Assembly: GCF_900110245.1 (NCBI RefSeq)
Contig: NZ_FOCZ01000007.1
Coordinates: forward strand, 62,001-126,000
Length of the DNA stretch: 64,000 bases
Source: Niastella yeongjuensis
GTDB lineage: Bacteria; Bacteroidota; Bacteroidia; Chitinophagales; Chitinophagaceae
Direction: 5' to 3'
The translations under genes were made by a program, and so were the position numbers. Below the pieces are notes generated by a model. It saw nothing but the letters and a program-made list of their open reading frames with translations, was not told the origin of the DNA and made no database searches. Shown piece after piece: positions 16,288-25,141 of the stretch (the stretch's first letter is position 1; each line of letters opens with the position of its first letter).

Positions 16288-18315
16288 ATGAAGAAAAAAG
16301 TAAACCTGGTAAAAGAGTTTCTGGAGAAAGGCCGTTCCGTTTCTATTAAGGACCGGGAAGAGGCCCTCGATTACCTGGTAGCTTTTGTGGCCATGATACG
16401 ACCGCGCCTGTCGGAGTTTGAGAACGTACACAGAAAGTTTGCAGAAACGATACAATTTGTACACCAGCATCCGGCTGTATTGAATAACCTGCGTACCGCC
16501 GTGATGGCGCAGTTGATCAACAGCAACCTGGTGCCCCTGTTAACCGAAAGCGGGATCACCATTTCGCGGGGAGCTGGGCGTGAACTTTATGCCCGCTTAA
16601 AACATAAATTTTTACCTGCCGCGCAGGATCCTAACGATTTTTTATACCTGTTAAACCGCATCTTTTTTAAACATACCGATTATGAGTGGGTTGAACAGTT
16701 GGGCCGCGATAAATGGATGCGTTTCTTTGAGCTGATCGGTATTTCATTTACCGGCAACGAGCCGGTCATCATCAGGCAGGTGGTGCTGTCCTTACAGATC
16801 CTGAGTGCCCGGGTGGCACAATTGGGTTGGGAAAATGAGATCACTCATCATACACCTGCACAATGGCAACCGCCTAACAATCCCTTTGCCGTGCAACAGC
16901 ACCTGGTGTACCAGATAAAAGAACGGATCCTTCGGGAGCACCAGGGATCCGAATCCATACAGGGGCTGGCCGGGCAGTTGAGTGAAGTACTGGCGGAATG
17001 CCATCAACTGGTTCAGTTGTTACGCGATGAAACAACAGATAAAGGCACCAGCCTGTCGCAAACGTTCATTCTGTACCAGATGGAGCAGAAGCTGAACCGG
17101 ATGAGCCTGCTGTTAGATATTGCAGATGCGGATGAAACCATCGACATGGCGCGTTTCGCCAATCTGTTCATTGCCGTAATACGCAATGAGAACAGGAAGA
17201 ACAGTATCAGGGAATTTCTGTCCCAGACAACGGGTTACCTGGCTTACCAGATCGCTGAACACAAGGGGAAAAAGGGAAGTAAATATATCACTGCCTCGCC
17301 ACTGGAATATTTTCAAATGATCGGCAGCGCCATGTGGGGCGGATTGATCATTTGTTTTGTGGCCATTTTTAAAAACCTGTTGGGCCTGCTGCAAATGGCG
17401 CCCTTCTGGCATGGCTTTGTTTACAGCGTTAATTACAGCCTGGGTTTTGTAGCCATTGAAGAAACCGGTTCAACCCTGGCAACCAAACAACCGGCCTTTA
17501 CGGCCAGCGCGGTAGCCAGTTCGTTAGATGCCCGTAAAACCGACGATCCGCCTAATTTATACAACCTGGCAGTAACGGTATCGAAAGTGAGCCGCAGCCA
17601 GATCGCTTCTTTTATCGGGAACCTCATCATTGTATTTCCCGTTACCTACCTGCTGGCCTGGTTGTACGATTTGGCCATGGGCCATCCGCTGGTAGGGCGC
17701 GAAAAAGCGGCGCTGTTGCTGCAGGACCAGCATCCCTGGCAAAGCCTTTCCCTGTTGTATGCATGTAATACCGGGTTCTTTCTTTTTTTGAGCGGAATTA
17801 TTGCGGGCTATGTTCAAAACAAAATAAATTACGGCCGTATAGACAAACGGCTAACCGAGCACCCGGTGTTGCGTACGTCCTTACCAGCCAGCCGGCTGCA
17901 GAAAATAGCCGCCTATGTGAATACACATGGGGGCAGTTTGGCCGGAAATATCTCTTTGGGTTTTTTTCTTGGCATGGCCGGCATCGTGGGTAAAATATTT
18001 GGTATACCTTTCGATATCAGGCATATTACCATTTCGGCCGCCAACACCTCCCTGGGCGCCTATGGCATAGGATGGGAGCACATGAATTACCGGTACCTGG
18101 CCAATGTGGTGGCAGGCGTATTAGGCATCGGGTTCCTGAATTTTTTGGTTAGCTTTTCTCTGGCATTTTTTGTAGCAGTACGATCAAGGGGTATTCATTT
18201 AAAGGATTATCCCGGCTTTTTAAAGATACTCTGGAATTATTTCCGCAGTCATCCGCTTGATTTTATCAGGCCACGCAAACGCAGATCGGAAACGGAAAAA
18301 ACAGCAACAGTATAA
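16288..18315 (+). CDS. Membrane protein of the so-called site-specific recombinase family (PF10136-like)
   Basis: A 675-residue protein resembling the family annotated as site-specific recombinase after Neisseria Gcr. The first 330 residues are soluble and helical. Hydrophobic segments follow at about 344-370, 440-465, 490-512, 555-575 and 601-631, and a basic tail (RPRKRRSETEK) ends the protein. No tyrosine or serine recombinase catalytic motif is visible, so the name is probably historical and the protein looks like a polytopic membrane protein of unknown role. The ATG at 16288 is chosen because upstream codons run into repeat-flanking sequence. It lies between hutI and the formimidoylglutamase gene, 35 bases before the latter, so it may be co-transcribed with it. 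Confidence 0.7.
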   Translation: MKKKVNLVKEFLEKGRSVSIKDREEALDYLVAFVAMIRPRLSEFENVHRKFAETIQFVHQHPAVLNNLRTAVMAQLINSNLVPLLTESGITISRGAGRELYARLKHKFLPAAQDPNDFLYLLNRIFFKHTDYEWVEQLGRDKWMRFFELIGISFTGNEPVIIRQVVLSLQILSARVAQLGWENEITHHTPAQWQPPNNPFAVQQHLVYQIKERILREHQGSESIQGLAGQLSEVLAECHQLVQLLRDETTDKGTSLSQTFILYQMEQKLNRMSLLLDIADADETIDMARFANLFIAVIRNENRKNSIREFLSQTTGYLAYQIAEHKGKKGSKYITASPLEYFQMIGSAMWGGLIICFVAIFKNLLGLLQMAPFWHGFVYSVNYSLGFVAIEETGSTLATKQPAFTASAVASSLDARKTDDPPNLYNLAVTVSKVSRSQIASFIGNLIIVFPVTYLLAWLYDLAMGHPLVGREKAALLLQDQHPWQSLSLLYACNTGFFLFLSGIIAGYVQNKINYGRIDKRLTEHPVLRTSLPASRLQKIAAYVNTHGGSLAGNISLGFFLGMAGIVGKIFGIPFDIRHITISAANTSLGAYGIGWEHMNYRYLANVVAGVLGIGFLNFLVSFSLAFFVAVRSRGIHLKDYPGFLKILWNYFRSHPLDFIRPRKRRSETEKTATV

Positions 18316-18350
18316 ATTATCCCAATAACCAAAGTTCAATTGTCAGCTTT

Positions 18351-19412
18351 ATGATAAAACATTTCAAATTCTACAACAGGCACGATGTGCTGAATCATAC
18401 GCGGATCCGAAAGTTTGAGACAAAACTGGGGGAGACTGTGCTCGTAGTGCCCGATAAAGAAACCTGGGAAACAGCCCTGCAGCAATCGACGGCAAAGTAT
18501 GTAGTGTTTGGAATTCCGGAAGACATTGGCATTCGGGCCAATCATGGTACCGGCGGGGCAGAGTCCGTGTGGATACCTTTTCTGTCGGCCTTTCTGAATT
18601 TACAAAGCAACGATTTTCTGAATGGGTCAGCCGTCATTTTACTGGGACAGTTCAATTTCAGCGATCTCAGTGAATTGATAGAGCAAAATGCCTATGGGTA
18701 TGAAGAAAAGATAGATGCCTACCGCCACGCAGTGATCACCATAGATGAAGAAGTAGAAGAACTCACCAAGATCATTACCGCGAACAATAAAATACCCATT
18801 GCTATCGGCGGTGGTCATAACAACGCCTACCCATTGATAAAAGGAGCCGCCAAAGGTTTGCACAAAGCGGGCGCTTTACAACTGGCGCAAATAAACTGTA
18901 TCAACCTCGATGCGCATTCCGATTTCAGGCCTTCCGAAGGCCGCCACAGCGGCAATGGTTTCCGCTATGCCGAGGAAGACGGGTATTTACAGAAATATTG
19001 CATTATTGGCCTGCACGAAAACTACCTGCCGCAAAACGTGTGGCTCGATATTGTAAACAATCCCTTTCTTGACTTCATTACCTACGAAGATATTTTCATT
19101 CTGGAAAAACGGAATTTTATCCAGGCGATAGCCCATGCCACCAGCTTTACGGAAGATAATTATACGGGCATTGAACTGGATATGGACTGTATTGAAAATA
19201 CCTTGTCCAGCGCTATGACACCTTCAGGTATTTCGGCCCTGCACGCCCGTCAGTATATAACCCTGGCCGCGCGGGAAAGCCAGGTAGCTTATTTACATAT
19301 CTGCGAAGGCGCTACCCGCCTGGCCGATGGACGTACCGACGAAACTACCGGTAAACTGATCAGTTACCTGGTAAGTGATTTTATAAAAGCCCACGAAGAA
19401 ATTGAAGCGTAA
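18351..19412 (+). CDS. hutG: Formimidoylglutamase (arginase family)
   Basis: A 353-residue ureohydrolase-fold enzyme expected to hydrolyse N-formimino-L-glutamate to glutamate and formamide, completing the hut pathway. The binuclear manganese ligands typical of the arginase family are visible: GGGHNNAYP (near residue 155), INLDAHSDFRP (near 185) and GIELDMDCIE (near 277). The N-terminal region GTGGAESVWIPFL matches the Bacteroidota formimidoylglutamase group. Genome context with hutH, hutU and hutI favours this activity over agmatinase or arginase. The gene is convergent with the patatin gene, only 10 bases away, and no obvious terminator is seen between them. Confidence 0.85.
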   Translation: MIKHFKFYNRHDVLNHTRIRKFETKLGETVLVVPDKETWETALQQSTAKYVVFGIPEDIGIRANHGTGGAESVWIPFLSAFLNLQSNDFLNGSAVILLGQFNFSDLSELIEQNAYGYEEKIDAYRHAVITIDEEVEELTKIITANNKIPIAIGGGHNNAYPLIKGAAKGLHKAGALQLAQINCINLDAHSDFRPSEGRHSGNGFRYAEEDGYLQKYCIIGLHENYLPQNVWLDIVNNPFLDFITYEDIFILEKRNFIQAIAHATSFTEDNYTGIELDMDCIENTLSSAMTPSGISALHARQYITLAARESQVAYLHICEGATRLADGRTDETTGKLISYLVSDFIKAHEEIEA

Positions 19413-19422
19413 TTAAATAACA

Positions 19423-21681
19423 TTAAAAAGGAATTCCCAGGTTAATATACCATTGCAGCCTGCCGGTTTGATCGCAATACATGGTACTTATTTCAAGCGG
19501 GCCCAGGGCAAAGTTATACGAATAGGTAAGTGAGTAACCCGATAGAAAATCAGGGTTATTCTTAAAGAATTCGCTTCTGCTGATAAAATTGGTGAACAAT
19601 ACGTTGGCCTTACCGATGAGGTAGTTATTGGTAAACAGGTTTACCCGAACACCGCCCTGCAGCATGGCTACGGAAGGCGTATACAAAGTGCCTTCCTGCA
19701 AACCGGCAAAAGTGATCTGGTTGCGGAATACTTTTGTTAAGCCGCCAATGGCGAATTCATTCAGGGCATTGCGGGTATAGTTGAAATTGATACCGCCCTG
19801 TCCGTTCAGGAGCAAAGTGGTGCGTTTGCCAATAGGGATATAACTTTCCACATCGAGCGTAGTACGCCAGTAAGGGTGGGTGCTGATGGCCAATGAGGTG
19901 TCGGTAAGGGGTTCGCCATTCTGAATAAAATTAAGATCGGGGTGTTGTCCCAATACCCGGCCTGCTTCGCCATAGAGCTTTACGCCTTTGCGGGGAAAGA
20001 TGCTGCGGTCGAGCGAATTATAATCAAAAAACGTATACAGCGTATTGTAGTTATTGCTGCCCTTCAGGTCAACGCTGCCCTTGGATATCTTGGGCGTGTA
20101 ATGCACCCATTCAAAGCGGTGGCCTGCGCCGGTTGAAAAACTGCGGGAAGGGGAGAACTGGAACTTTTCACCTACTTTGGCAAAGGTTTGTTTGTATAAC
20201 CCGTCCTGTTTGTATTGATCGTATGCGTTCACCTCAAACCGGTCGAACTGGGTTTCGGCCACCAGGGCAAAGTTTTTCAGGCGGCCAAGGTATTGCAGGT
20301 GTTCGCCCCTTATGCGAAAGCTTTCCCCGATATTAACGGTGACCAGGCTGCGCGAATTGGTAATGAAAAAATTCCTGGCCGTTAAATTGCCAATGATGCC
20401 TATACCGGTAAACCGGTTGTAATGTATGCCCAGTTTGGCAAATGTGAACGGGTTCTCCGTTACATCGAAGATGATCCTGCTGGTGCCATCGGGTTGAGGC
20501 TGCAAAGAATAAATGATGCGGCTGTAATACCGGGTGCCATACGCCTGGCGCACCATGTTCGATAGTCTTTTAGCTGTATAGGATCTGTTCAGCTGCAGGT
20601 CCATGGTATGCACAAAGAATTCCGAAGAGGTTCTTTCCACCCCATGTACTTCGTAGGAAGTAATGACGGTTGAATTCACTGCCGGTAAGCGGTTCTTTGT
20701 TACCTCTAATGGGCCATAAATAGCATTCAGTGAATCGGCCAGCCGTTTGAATTGCGGGTATAATTTACGTCCTTCCACAATGCCGGAATCGAGGATGGCA
20801 TTCCCGTCGCCAAAGCTGCCCATGGTGTAACGCTGCAGTTTAAACGGGATATAGATATCACATTGCGGCACTTCGGTTTTAGCGTCTTCGGCTTCGCGGA
20901 AAAAGGCTATCTGTAATAAGATTTGCAGGGCGTTGCGCACTTTTTCCGAGGGCAGCAATCCACTGGCTACGTTACTGCCAATGACAATATTGGCGCCCAT
21001 ATCTTTTACGTCGCGAACGGGAAAATTGCGTACGATACCGCCATCCACCATACGCTTTCCGTTATAATCAATAGCCGTAAATACCGAGGGAATGGCCATG
21101 CTGGAACGGATGGCCGAAATGATCTCTCCATCTTTCATTACAATGGCTTCCCCATTACCTACGTCGGTGCCTATACAGCGAAACGGAATGCTGAAATTGG
21201 AAAAGTCTTTTATCTGGTGTACCGGGAAATATAGTTCGGAGAATTTCTGCCATAATTCCTGTCCCTGCAGCAAACCACTGGGCAAACGGAAATTGTTGTT
21301 TTGCCAGGGCAATTCAATGACGTATTTGGAATACTCGTCTTTTTCTTCCATGAAAATACTGCGGAGGGAAACCGAATTACTAAGCAGCAGGTCCCAGTCG
21401 ATGCTACGGGTAATTTTTTCAATGCTGTCGGCAGTATACCCGATGGCGTACAGGCTGCCGATGATGCTGCCCATACTGGTGCCGGTTATGTAATCAACTT
21501 TTAGTCCGGCACTGTCAATGGCTTTTAAAATACCGATATGCGCCAGTCCTTTGGCGCCGCCACCACTTAATGTTACCCCAATTTTGGGCCGGGGGGCTGG
21601 CAACTGGGCTGAAGCGGATTGAAAAACCAGGATCAATAATAACCAGACCAACCCTGGTTTATAGTTGTTGAATATAACCAT
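19423..21681 (-). CDS. Patatin-like phospholipase with C-terminal outer-membrane barrel
   Basis: A 752-residue exported protein. A signal peptide (about residues 1-25) precedes a patatin domain: oxyanion loop GGGAKG at 40-45, nucleophile Ser69 in GTSMG, and Asp213 of the Ser-Asp dyad in DGG. After about residue 320 comes a POTRA-like segment and then a long stretch of alternating beta strands resembling the BamA/TamA 16-strand barrel, ending in IPF. This layout matches RssA/PlpD-type proteins (type Vd secretion in proteobacteria), where the barrel displays or releases a lipase. In Bacteroidota the patatin part may stay in the periplasm or be shown at the surface. Catalytic residues are intact. 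The gene is transcribed alone. Confidence 0.87.
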   Translation of the reverse strand: MVIFNNYKPGLVWLLLILVFQSASAQLPAPRPKIGVTLSGGGAKGLAHIGILKAIDSAGLKVDYITGTSMGSIIGSLYAIGYTADSIEKITRSIDWDLLLSNSVSLRSIFMEEKDEYSKYVIELPWQNNNFRLPSGLLQGQELWQKFSELYFPVHQIKDFSNFSIPFRCIGTDVGNGEAIVMKDGEIISAIRSSMAIPSVFTAIDYNGKRMVDGGIVRNFPVRDVKDMGANIVIGSNVASGLLPSEKVRNALQILLQIAFFREAEDAKTEVPQCDIYIPFKLQRYTMGSFGDGNAILDSGIVEGRKLYPQFKRLADSLNAIYGPLEVTKNRLPAVNSTVITSYEVHGVERTSSEFFVHTMDLQLNRSYTAKRLSNMVRQAYGTRYYSRIIYSLQPQPDGTSRIIFDVTENPFTFAKLGIHYNRFTGIGIIGNLTARNFFITNSRSLVTVNIGESFRIRGEHLQYLGRLKNFALVAETQFDRFEVNAYDQYKQDGLYKQTFAKVGEKFQFSPSRSFSTGAGHRFEWVHYTPKISKGSVDLKGSNNYNTLYTFFDYNSLDRSIFPRKGVKLYGEAGRVLGQHPDLNFIQNGEPLTDTSLAISTHPYWRTTLDVESYIPIGKRTTLLLNGQGGINFNYTRNALNEFAIGGLTKVFRNQITFAGLQEGTLYTPSVAMLQGGVRVNLFTNNYLIGKANVLFTNFISRSEFFKNNPDFLSGYSLTYSYNFALGPLEISTMYCDQTGRLQWYINLGIPF

Positions 21682-21755
21682 CTGTTACCCCCACAATTAA
21701 TTTCGGGTATGTGATTTATTAATAAATCTCCCCAAAACGTGGTGTTTAGGGAAAC

Positions 21756-22202
21756 TTAATGCTGTAGTTCAAAGTGGCAATTCATTTCTACGTCGTCTAT
21801 CAGGGCACCCATTTTCCGGTAAAAGGCAATGGCGGGTTTGTTCCAGTTGGAGACCTGCCAGCGTACTTTTACACAATTGGTAGCCCTTGCGTGATCAATA
21901 ACAGTCTGCAACAGCCGGGTGCCAATGGCCTTTCCCCGTGCAGACTCCACTACATACAGGTCATCGAGATAAAGCGCTTTACCCGTCCAGGAGAAATAGG
22001 CAAAAAACCAGGCAGCGTAACCAATGATCCTGTTTTTATCATCTACAGCAACAAAACATTGGAACAAATTGTTGTCTGCTTTCATTTGTTCTACAGAATT
22101 AGTTACCCTTTCCGGTGTTTTTTGGTACACTGCAAATTGGTGGATAAGGTCAATAATGGCCGGGTAATCGGTTTCTACGCCTTTACGGATGGTTATATTC
22201 AT
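21756..22202 (-). CDS. GNAT family N-acetyltransferase
   Basis: A 148-residue acetyl-CoA-dependent acetyltransferase. The acetyl-CoA loop is in VVESARGKAIGTRLL (about residues 80-95) and the C-terminal WNKPAIAFYRKMGA is the usual motif B, resembling diamine acetyltransferase-like proteins. A longer frame starts at 22241 inside the preceding gene, but the ATG at 22202 (MNITIRKG) fits the family. The start lies seven bases after the ABC-F gene stop, so the two form an operon. The substrate is unknown; small amines or a ribosomal protein are possibilities. Confidence 0.87.
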   Translation of the reverse strand: MNITIRKGVETDYPAIIDLIHQFAVYQKTPERVTNSVEQMKADNNLFQCFVAVDDKNRIIGYAAWFFAYFSWTGKALYLDDLYVVESARGKAIGTRLLQTVIDHARATNCVKVRWQVSNWNKPAIAFYRKMGALIDDVEMNCHFELQH

Positions 22203-22209
22203 GGGATGG

Positions 22210-24222
22210 TTATTTCGATTCCAGCTCCATAATCTTCTCAAACACCTCTTCGTACTGTTTATTCATGCGCTGCAATTCGTCATCCACTTTTTTATAGTCT
22301 GTTTCTGTTTGAACAAACTTATTCCGGTCGGAGTAAGTATCCGGCTCGGTTAATTGTGCTTCCAGTCTGGTTTTTTCCTTATTTAGCTGGGCTATTTTTT
22401 CTTCCAGTTGCTGAAACAGTTTTTGCTGTTTTTGCAACTCTTTTTTCAGTTCTTTATTGATTGGTTCATTAACGCTGGCAGGTTGTGGTTTGTTATCCGC
22501 AACCGGCTCGGGTTTGGGTGCAACCACTTCCTTTTTTGGCGCAGCCGGCTCTGCTTTTTTATTACCGGCTTCGGACTTTTTTCCCTCAGTCCCTCCATTG
22601 GCTTTTTGTCTTTCTTTCCATTCGCCCCATTCTTCGTACCCGCCGGGGAAGGATTTTATTTTCTTGTTATCGATCTCCCAGATGGTATTGGCCACTTTTG
22701 ATACAAAATAGCGGTCGTGGCTAACCAGGATCAGGCTGCCTTCGTATTTTTTCAGGGCTTCTATCAATAATTCTACGGAATGGATGTCGAGGTGGTTGGT
22801 AGGCTCATCGAGCATCAGGAAGTTGGCCTTGCTGATGATGGTTTTTGCCAGGGCCACACGGGCTTTTTCGCCCCCGCTTAATACTTTGATCTTTTTATCT
22901 ACGTCGTCGCCGCCGAATAAAAAGCAACCCAGCAGCGTGCGCAGTTCCTGTTCGGTTTTCTGGCTGCCGGCCCCTTTCAGTTCATCGAGCAGGGTGTTGT
23001 TTACATCCAAACTTTCCAGCTGGTGCTGGGCGTAAAAGCTTTCATCTACATTATGGCCCCATTTGCGCTCTCCGTCGTACGACTCGGCGCCGGCAATAAT
23101 GCGCAACAGGGTTGATTTACCCTTTCCGTTGGCCCCAATGAGCGCGATCTTGTCGCCGCGGTTTATTTCTGCACTGGCGTCCTCAACGATCCCGATGTCG
23201 CCGAATTTCTTGGAAACATGTTTCAATTCGCACAGTACTTTACCCGGTACTTTATCTACCTGGAAGTTGATCTTGATATTTGGGCGTTCAATGGCCACAT
23301 CCTCGATGCGGTCGAGTTTATCGAGGCGTTTCATGGCGCTTTGTGCGGCGGCCGCTTTACTGGCTTTGGCTTTAAAACGCTCAATAAAACGTTCCTGCTG
23401 GCGGATATAATCCTGCTGGTTCTCAAATGCCCGTTGTTGTAATTCTACCCGTTGTACTTTTTCTACTTCGTAGTAGGAGTAGTTACCATTATATACATGC
23501 AGCTGCCGCTGGTAAACCTCTACAATTTTGGTCACCATGCGGTCGAGGAAATATTTATCGTGGCTCACGATCACCACAGAACCCTGGTAGTGTACGAGGT
23601 ATTTTTCCAGCCATTCAATAGAAGGCAGGTCAAGGTGGTTGGTAGGTTCGTCCATCAGCAGCAGATCGGGTTGCTGCAGGATCATTTTGGCCAATAGTAC
23701 CCGCATCCGCCAGCCCCCGCTGAATTCTTTGTAGGGCCGTTGCAGATCGGCATTGGAGAAACCAAGCCCCTGTAAAACTTCCTCTGTTTTGTGGTGAATG
23801 TTGTACCCGTCGAGGGTATCCATTTCATGCAGCCGGTCGGAATATTTGTGCAACAGGGCGTCTTCCTGGGCCGCGGTTCTTCCGCTGGCTGTGTTTTCCA
23901 GTTCTTTGCCGAGTTCTTCCAATTCCTTTTCCAGTTGCAACACGCGTTCAAAAGCGCCTAAAGCAACCCCCAGGATGGTGTCGTTCGTATCGAAACTTAA
24001 CAGGTCCTGGTGCAAATACCCGATAGAGGTGTTGCGGCTGCGTTCAACCGTACCTGCCGAGGCCTGGTATTGGCCCACCAGCAATTTTAGTAAGGTTGAT
24101 TTACCGGTACCATTATAACCAATTAAACCAATACGTTCATTGGGTTGAATATGCCAGGTTGCATCTTCTACAATTGCCCGGGCTCCAAATTCAAAAGTTA
24201 CGTTCGTTAATCCTGCCAGCAT
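22210..24222 (-). CDS. ABC-F family ATPase
   Basis: A 670-residue soluble protein with two ABC ATPase domains and no membrane segments. The Walker A loops are GYNGTGKST and GANGKGKST, the signatures are FSGGWRMRV and LSGGEKARV, and both Walker B motifs read LLMDEPTNHLD or FLMLDEPTNHLD. The linker between the domains and a lysine/alanine/proline-rich segment followed by a C-terminal coiled coil (about residues 600-670) match Uup/YheS-type ABC-F proteins, which bind the ribosome E site or resolve stalled translation. The ATG at 24222 begins at the first ATPase strand; the 37 extra upstream codons cross the promoter. Antibiotic-resistance members share this form, but nothing here points to a drug. 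Confidence 0.93.
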   Translation of the reverse strand: MLAGLTNVTFEFGARAIVEDATWHIQPNERIGLIGYNGTGKSTLLKLLVGQYQASAGTVERSRNTSIGYLHQDLLSFDTNDTILGVALGAFERVLQLEKELEELGKELENTASGRTAAQEDALLHKYSDRLHEMDTLDGYNIHHKTEEVLQGLGFSNADLQRPYKEFSGGWRMRVLLAKMILQQPDLLLMDEPTNHLDLPSIEWLEKYLVHYQGSVVIVSHDKYFLDRMVTKIVEVYQRQLHVYNGNYSYYEVEKVQRVELQQRAFENQQDYIRQQERFIERFKAKASKAAAAQSAMKRLDKLDRIEDVAIERPNIKINFQVDKVPGKVLCELKHVSKKFGDIGIVEDASAEINRGDKIALIGANGKGKSTLLRIIAGAESYDGERKWGHNVDESFYAQHQLESLDVNNTLLDELKGAGSQKTEQELRTLLGCFLFGGDDVDKKIKVLSGGEKARVALAKTIISKANFLMLDEPTNHLDIHSVELLIEALKKYEGSLILVSHDRYFVSKVANTIWEIDNKKIKSFPGGYEEWGEWKERQKANGGTEGKKSEAGNKKAEPAAPKKEVVAPKPEPVADNKPQPASVNEPINKELKKELQKQQKLFQQLEEKIAQLNKEKTRLEAQLTEPDTYSDRNKFVQTETDYKKVDDELQRMNKQYEEVFEKIMELESK

Positions 24223-24244
24223 AAATTTTACTTCAAATGAGGTG

Positions 24245-24252
24245 CAAAAATA
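24245..24252 (-). promoter_or_regulatory. Bacteroidota -7 element (TATTTTTG) for the ABC-F operon
   Basis: On the minus strand TATTTTTG lies 22 bases before the ATG at 24222. It supports this start over the upstream ATG at 24333. The -33 element is not clear. Confidence 0.55.
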
Positions 24253-24366
24253 TAACAATTCGGGCCGTTTGAAAAGGGTTCCCGAAAAGATGGCAGTCAG
24301 AAAAAAATAAGGGGCTGTTTGGTGCGAAAACACCTGTGTATGAGGCAGTAATGTAAGGTTATTCTT

Positions 24367-24374
24367 TATCTTTG
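24367..24374 (+). promoter_or_regulatory. Bacteroidota -7 element (TATCTTTG)
   Basis: TATCTTTG matches TAnnTTTG and predicts a leader of about 98 bases before the DUF3347 gene at 24479. No TTTG is seen at -33. Confidence 0.5.
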
Positions 24375-24478
24375 GAATGTTAAAAAGTCGATAAGGTTTG
24401 CGGCGTTAAAACCGGCAGGATTATTTCGGTACAATTCCTGCCGCCCCTGGAACCCTAAACGCCTATAAATTTAAAAGG

Positions 24479-25090
24479 ATGAAAAAAACGTTAATCGTAG
24501 TTATTGTGCTTGCCGCTATTATTTTAGTTGCCCGACCCTTTTTTTGTAATGGTAAAAAAGATGATAAATCGGCTGGTGGAACGGCCGAAACCAAACAACA
24601 ACCCCTTTCAATCGGGGACAATTCCGATGCCTTTAACCAGTCGTACACCCAGTTATTGAATGCATACAACGATTTAAAAGACGCCCTGGTAGCCAGTGAT
24701 GCTGCAAAAGCGACGACCGCTGCGCAAATCCTGCATACAGCGGTCGACAGCCTGAAAGTAAATGAAATAAAAGGTGATAGTACCGGGGTAATAAAAGAAA
24801 CCGCCAAAAGCTATACTACCAGCATTGCCGATTCGGCACAGGCTTTGGTAGCACAGAAAGACATTGAAGGAAAGCGTAAGATATTTGTAAACATTGCTGA
24901 TGACATCTGGACCCTTACCCGTACCGTTCGGTACAATGGTAAAAAGTTATATTGGGAATACTGCCCAATGGCTTTTGACAACAAAGGCGCCTACTGGATC
25001 AGCTATGAAAGGGATATCAGGAACCCCTACTTCGGTAGTAAAATGATGACCTGCGGCAGCGTAGAAGATTCAATCGACTACTCGAAGTAA
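24479..25090 (+). CDS. DUF3347 domain protein, membrane-anchored periplasmic
   Basis: A 203-residue protein with an uncleaved or signal-type N-terminal helix (LIVVIVLAAIILVARPFFC). A helical domain of about 100 residues follows, then the hallmark C-terminal segment with WEYCPMAF, NKGAYWIS and IRNPYFG-x4-MTCG. This segment is typical of DUF3347, often found in or beside copper/heavy-metal efflux proteins, where the Cys and Met residues may bind metal. The Cys-Pro-Met and Thr-Cys-Gly motifs are intact. The next gene, a TonB-dependent receptor, starts 51 bases downstream with only a weak hairpin between, so the pair may be co-transcribed. A link to metal handling is an inference from the family. 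Confidence 0.8.
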   Translation: MKKTLIVVIVLAAIILVARPFFCNGKKDDKSAGGTAETKQQPLSIGDNSDAFNQSYTQLLNAYNDLKDALVASDAAKATTAAQILHTAVDSLKVNEIKGDSTGVIKETAKSYTTSIADSAQALVAQKDIEGKRKIFVNIADDIWTLTRTVRYNGKKLYWEYCPMAFDNKGAYWISYERDIRNPYFGSKMMTCGSVEDSIDYSK

Positions 25091-25141
25091 TTACGCTATC
25101 GGCCGGGTAACCGGTTTTTAGATAACGGAAAATTGCAGGAA

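Noticed and set aside
25091..25141. A terminator between the DUF3347 gene and the TonB receptor (CCGG-N4-CCGG then TTTTT).
   Set aside because: The stem is only four base pairs, too weak to call. Co-transcription is left open.
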